Shown here piece after piece: positions 5,009 through 8,560 of a DNA stretch of 8,560 nt. Origin of the DNA: Candidatus Sabulitectum sp. (GTDB lineage Bacteria; Fermentibacterota; Fermentibacteria; Fermentibacterales; JCC-6); contig JAOZRM010000138.1 of NCBI GenBank assembly GCA_029940175.1, positions 1 to 8,560 on the forward strand, given 5' to 3'. Both the position numbers and the translations under genes were made by a program. The notes under the pieces were generated by a model. That model did not search any database and was not told the DNA's origin. It was given only the letters and a program-made list of their open reading frames with translations. Positions within the stretch are counted from its first letter, which is position 1, and each line of letters begins with the position of its first letter.

Positions 5009-6001
5009 TTAGAATTTCGCCAGTTTCATAACCTTCCTCATAAGAGAATCAATGTCTTTCCGGGAACATAGTGCAAACCTGAAGAATCCCAGACAACCCA
5101 GGATGAGCGGTAGAGGCCAGCCAATGGCCTTTCTCATCATTCTGATCTCGTATTGAAAAGGATCCTCAGGTGCTCTGTTCTTCTCCAGGGGAGTCTTGTC
5201 CATCAGTTCAAGCATTTCAAGAAGCATGCTTCGAATAAGCTCTACTCTGCTGAAATTAATCCAGTTAACAGTGTCTTCCGGTTTGTGGGAGTGTTTTCCC
5301 CACCCTTTACTGATGAAGAGATAGGGCTGACCTGCTTTCCTGAAGGCGTGGTAGTCGGACCTGTCTCCGATGTATCCGGTCAGGGTTGGAATTACTCTGA
5401 GTCCCTCTGTTTCTGCTGCTGCACGCTCTACAATGGCCGGGAGTTCCCTGTGGCTTTCAGAACCCAGGATAAAAAGCAGTTGTCTTATTCCCGGAACAAG
5501 GAAGTCGACCGGTGGAATTTCCACCTGAAAATCATGACCGATCATGTCCAGAATTATCACAGCCGCAAAATCAATATCACTGCAGTGATCATTGCAGAAT
5601 CTGGTGGATCCCATGTTCTCTGTGAGGAAACAGGGCTTTTCCTCGGCATCGAAGAAGGCCACAATGGTGTTTCGCTCAGGGGGCTTCTTAATCAGGATCT
5701 CTGATATACTCAGGATCAGAGCAACTGAGATCGCATTGTCATCTGCACTTGGAGCATCGATGGCGCTGTCATAGTGGGCTCCAATAAGAACTGGCAGAGC
5801 AGAGCTGTTTCTGCCGGGGATAACTCCTGCAAGATTTGTGAATTGACCTCTGTAGGGTAAACTGAAGTTGTTGTTCTTGAAAGGGACCAGCCCGATCTCT
5901 TTCATTCTTTTCTTCAGGTATTGCAATGCAATTTCATGACCCGGCTGACTCACCCGTCTTCCCTGTGGAAGGGAAAGCTTTTCTGTATCCTGTTTTATCA
6001 T
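5009..6001 (-). CDS. M28-family zinc metallopeptidase without signal peptide
   Basis: Protein of 330 residues with the di-zinc aminopeptidase fold signature of family M28. GAHYDS gives His76 and Asp78; PSADDNA gives the bridging Asp (87 or 88); FFDAEE gives the general base Glu120 and ligand Glu121; LDMIGHD gives Asp152; SDYHAF and KHSHKPEDT supply the final ligand, probably His239. All expected metal and catalytic residues are present. The N-terminus (RRVSQPGHEIALQYL) matches the usual start of the domain and carries no signal peptide, so the enzyme should be cytoplasmic, whereas many M28 aminopeptidases are exported. Residues ~295-311 (WPLPLILGCLGFFRFAL) are hydrophobic and could be a C-terminal membrane anchor. 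The ATG overlaps the ATPase stop as ATGA, and no separate Shine-Dalgarno is visible, so translation is probably coupled. Substrate unknown; related members include glutaminyl cyclases. Confidence 0.88.
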   Translation of the reverse strand: MIKQDTEKLSLPQGRRVSQPGHEIALQYLKKRMKEIGLVPFKNNNFSLPYRGQFTNLAGVIPGRNSSALPVLIGAHYDSAIDAPSADDNAISVALILSISEILIKKPPERNTIVAFFDAEEKPCFLTENMGSTRFCNDHCSDIDFAAVIILDMIGHDFQVEIPPVDFLVPGIRQLLFILGSESHRELPAIVERAAAETEGLRVIPTLTGYIGDRSDYHAFRKAGQPYLFISKGWGKHSHKPEDTVNWINFSRVELIRSMLLEMLELMDKTPLEKNRAPEDPFQYEIRMMRKAIGWPLPLILGCLGFFRFALCSRKDIDSLMRKVMKLAKF

Positions 6002-8490
6002 TCAGGGTCTTTGATGAATGCAGGAATTCGTGTGGTTACACCTTTGTCTTTTATCAAATACACAGGAAGCCAGGCAGGGGTTACAAGGGTGATCTGAACA
6101 TCAGTTCGCCTTGGCTTGAGTTCAAGAATGTCGGTTTCCTCAAGAGCAGTTTCCCATTTTTCTACAATGGTCTCCGCCGCTTCTTTTACCTCTTCCTCGA
6201 GGTCTATTATGCTTTCTTCCAGCCTCTCGATCTCTTCCTTTGATTCCTCTATATCAGCCTTTGCTGATTTTGTCATTCTTCTTCTCCGGGCTGCACTTGA
6301 AAGACCGGAGGTTCTTCTTCTGCCAAACAGACCCAGCAAACCGGCTATTGATTCACCTGCAGATAGCATCTCCTCATTCTTTCGCCCTTTGTAGTTGTCT
6401 TCATCCTCCTCCAGCTCTCTCTTTTCTTTTGCCAGTTTTGTCTGCAGGCGCTGAAGTTTCGATCTGGTTTTACCTCGGAGCTTGTCAACTTCAAGATCAC
6501 GAAGCTCCCTGGCTTTATCCCGGCAGCGAATGTTGAAATCTGCTTCTGATTCTTCCTGTGTGGCATTTAACTTGAGTGCCGGATTGTACGGAAGCTCAGA
6601 AATACTGTTGTAATACAAGAAGTTGCTGAAGTCCTTAGTGATTGATTTCAGACTTCGAACAGCTATCCACTCTGAAGGATGGGAACTGGAAAACAGAGAA
6701 TCCGGTTCAGCACTGTTGGTTAGGATCTCAACAGAAAGCTTCCGTGTCTCAGCATTGTCCCATTCCATTACTATTTCCTGATCATCAGGGGAGAGAATGA
6801 ACGAGCGGATCTCTGTTTTTGCCACCTTCCTCTTTCTGTCAATGAAAGAAACCTTTCCCGTGGCAAGCAGAACAGGTTCATAAACCAGTTTAATTTCAGT
6901 GGTTGATTTCCCCTGCATTTTGTCCAGCGCTTTTCCTCTGCTGATCTCCAGGGGAAGAAAAACCTGCTTTATCCCAGACGGCAGCAGAGGTTGTGTATCA
7001 GATAATTGACTTACCGTGGCTGCAACTGTTTTTTCAGGTTTCAGTTTGACGGGTGTTTGCGGTTCCTTAGTGATTTCACTGTGGCAGAGTGTGCGGATCT
7101 GATCTCTGGTGAGTGGACCTCTCAGATAACTCATTGCCCATCTGGTCTGGAAAACGATTGTTTTTTTCTCGTGCACGTTATGAAGCAGGAACACTCTGGA
7201 GCCCAGTGAAGAGATAATGGAATCTATTTCTGTGCGGTTGAACCCTGTTCCGGATTCTGCAGAGATTGATTCAAGTCCGTCCAGAAGGCGTTTTTTGTCT
7301 CGATCTGTCTGCAGCCTGCCGATGAACCATGTTCCTGCATTTGACATTCCCTTGTAGTCTATGTCCATGGGGTTCTGTGTGGTAAGTATCAGCCCGAGAC
7401 CGAAAGCCCTAGCCTGCTTAAGCAGCCTGAGCAGAGGCTTTTTCGAAGGCGGCTCCGCTACAGGTGGAAGAAAACCGAAAACCTCATCAAAGTAAAGAAG
7501 AGCCCTCAGGCTGGTTGTTCCTGATTGAGTGCGCATCCAGGTTACAATTTTTTCCAGAAGCAGGGTAACGAAGAACATTCGCTGACTGTCAGAAAGGTGA
7601 GCAAGATAGATTATGCTGTGCCGGGGTTTTCCTGATTCAGTATGAAGCAGAGAAGCTACGTCCAGTGATTCACCCTTAAGCCAGGATTGAAAATCAGGAG
7701 ATGCTATAATGCTGTTCATGGTAATGGCGAATTTAAATCTTTCTTTTGCCGGGAAAAAGGTTTCTACATCTAATACACCAAGCTTCTCCACAGGAGGAGA
7801 CTGGATGGAGGTTATAAGCAGTGGAAGATCAAGACTCTCCTGCTGTTTCCAGTAGTGCTCGATAATTGAGGAAAGCAGAATGTATTCCCGACTGGAAAGC
7901 GGGTCAGCATTAACTCCAATAAGCCCCAGCAAAGCGCTTGCAACACCCTGTATCTGCTCTCTGATCAGCTCAGCATCTGTGGCCCAGCTCAGATCCGGTG
8001 GAGTCAGGGTAGAGAGTATGGAGATAGCTGTTCCAGCATCTGATCCAGGGGTGAAAACAGTAAACTCCGTACCTTCCTTGAGAGCTCTGATACGCTTCGG
8101 AGCTTGATCCCAGTCAGCAAGGCCATTTTTCCATGTTTCTGCAACCTGTTGTGCGTATTCCTCTACAGACAGATCTTTTCTACGGGCATCATCAATGTTC
8201 ACCCAAGGTTTAAAATCAGCCGGAAGCAGGTCTGGAAAGGTAAGAAGAAGATTTGTAATATCTCCCTTGGGGTCTATAATGATTGCTGGAACCGAATCCA
8301 GTGCAGCTTCCTCAAGAAGGTCAATGCACAATCCTGTTTTACCTGATCCAGTCATTCCCAGACATACTGCATGGGTGGTCAGGTCACGGGCATCGTACAT
8401 GACCTCTTCGCTTGTGCGACTGCTTTGCTCAATATCATATCTGCGTCCGATGTAGAAGGCACCGAGTTTTTCTACCCTGTCCAAAACCAT
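5998..8490 (-). CDS. HerA-like P-loop ATPase with long C-terminal coiled-coil region
   Basis: Protein of 830 residues in the HerA/FtsK-like ATPase group (COG0433-type). It opens VEKLGAFYIGRRYD; Walker A is GMTGSGKT (45-52); a conserved IIDPKGD follows (71-77); Walker B is LLYFDE (331-336); ILTTQNP (368-374) looks like the sensor region; GTWFIGRLQTDRDKKRLL (386-403) and the SRVFLLHNVHEKK stretch end the motor domain. Residues ~470-640 form a separate domain. From ~642 to ~780 lies a highly charged helical part, two coiled coils around GLLGLFGRRR and an RRRR cluster, then a short C-terminal domain. Relatives are hexameric DNA translocases, but no NurA nuclease neighbour is visible, so the DNA role is inference. 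The downstream M28 gene overlaps it by 4 bases. The start ATG fits the family N-terminus; a TTG at 8484 has better spacing from AGGGGG. The frame is also open upstream to the window edge, so a longer start is not excluded. Confidence 0.9.
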   Translation of the reverse strand: MVLDRVEKLGAFYIGRRYDIEQSSRTSEEVMYDARDLTTHAVCLGMTGSGKTGLCIDLLEEAALDSVPAIIIDPKGDITNLLLTFPDLLPADFKPWVNIDDARRKDLSVEEYAQQVAETWKNGLADWDQAPKRIRALKEGTEFTVFTPGSDAGTAISILSTLTPPDLSWATDAELIREQIQGVASALLGLIGVNADPLSSREYILLSSIIEHYWKQQESLDLPLLITSIQSPPVEKLGVLDVETFFPAKERFKFAITMNSIIASPDFQSWLKGESLDVASLLHTESGKPRHSIIYLAHLSDSQRMFFVTLLLEKIVTWMRTQSGTTSLRALLYFDEVFGFLPPVAEPPSKKPLLRLLKQARAFGLGLILTTQNPMDIDYKGMSNAGTWFIGRLQTDRDKKRLLDGLESISAESGTGFNRTEIDSIISSLGSRVFLLHNVHEKKTIVFQTRWAMSYLRGPLTRDQIRTLCHSEITKEPQTPVKLKPEKTVAATVSQLSDTQPLLPSGIKQVFLPLEISRGKALDKMQGKSTTEIKLVYEPVLLATGKVSFIDRKRKVAKTEIRSFILSPDDQEIVMEWDNAETRKLSVEILTNSAEPDSLFSSSHPSEWIAVRSLKSITKDFSNFLYYNSISELPYNPALKLNATQEESEADFNIRCRDKARELRDLEVDKLRGKTRSKLQRLQTKLAKEKRELEEDEDNYKGRKNEEMLSAGESIAGLLGLFGRRRTSGLSSAARRRRMTKSAKADIEESKEEIERLEESIIDLEEEVKEAAETIVEKWETALEETDILELKPRRTDVQITLVTPAWLPVYLIKDKGVTTRIPAFIKDPE

Positions 8491-8560
8491 CCCCCTGTTC
8501 CCGGCAACTTCACAGAATACCGCCTGCTGATTGATTGGCTTCCCAGCCTGAATATCACCT
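8472..8560 (-). CDS. Possible C-terminal end of an upstream gene (partial)
   Basis: A second minus-strand frame is open from the window edge to a TAG at 8474-8472. It encodes VIFRLGSQSISRRYSVKLPG and then GGWFWTG, and overlaps the ATPase start by 19 bases. Short start/stop overlaps are common in operons, and the ATPase shows no promoter or well-spaced Shine-Dalgarno of its own, so an upstream partner is plausible. The ATPase frame itself also stays open here (QAGKPINQQAVFCEVAGNRG before the ATG), so this could instead be an N-terminal extension. The family is not recognised. Confidence 0.3.
   Translation of the reverse strand, partial: VIFRLGSQSISRRYSVKLPGTGGWFWTG

Noticed and set aside
5153..5704. 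Plus-strand open frame of 183 codons
   Set aside because: Antisense to the M28 peptidase, whose catalytic motifs are intact.
6345..6566. Minus-strand open frame of 73 codons inside the ATPase gene
   Set aside because: A shifted frame of the ATPase coding region; no independent start signal or domain.

Overview
The window reads as bacterial chromosome. Three predicted lipoproteins carry Sec/Lsp-type signals, starts are preceded by Shine-Dalgarno sequences, sigma70-like promoters can be found, and the one tRNA gene encodes its own CCA. The phosphoglycerate mutase is of the 'archaeal' ApgM type, which also occurs in anaerobic and uncultured bacterial lineages. With an exported [4Fe-4S] protein this suggests an anaerobe, perhaps from a candidate phylum near the FCB group; that placement is a guess. 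Every intact protein gene lies on the minus strand. Only the tRNA and a transposase fragment are on the plus strand.

Layout, left to right. (1) 1-131: C-terminal end of an IS4-type transposase running in from the left edge, followed by a 12-bp palindrome. (2) 161-1129: a lipoprotein in which an 8-Cys ferredoxin module appears inserted inside a fibronectin-III-like domain, followed by a second Fe-S module with unusual cysteine spacing. (3) 1130-1567: a gene-poor, apparently decayed stretch with the tail of a broken paralogue of the Fe-S lipoprotein and an IS3-like end. (4) 1568-1659: tRNA-Ser(CGA). (5) 1677-3953: a two-gene operon, apgM then a nine-repeat WG lipoprotein, driven by a very good promoter at 4070-4098. 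(6) 4130-4819: a small lipoprotein of unknown function ending in a 17-bp-stem intrinsic terminator. (7) 5009-8490: a HerA-like ATPase translationally coupled (ATGA overlap) to a leaderless M28-family metallopeptidase. (8) 8472-8560: possibly the end of one more minus-strand gene.

The genes do not form one obvious pathway. ApgM is glycolytic or possibly a homoserine kinase. The lipoproteins are envelope components, and the Fe-S one could carry electrons outside the cytoplasm. The ATPase/peptidase pair looks like a functional unit of unknown role. The most unusual items are the Fe-S/FnIII lipoprotein, the broken paralogue upstream of it, and the ATPase-peptidase pair.
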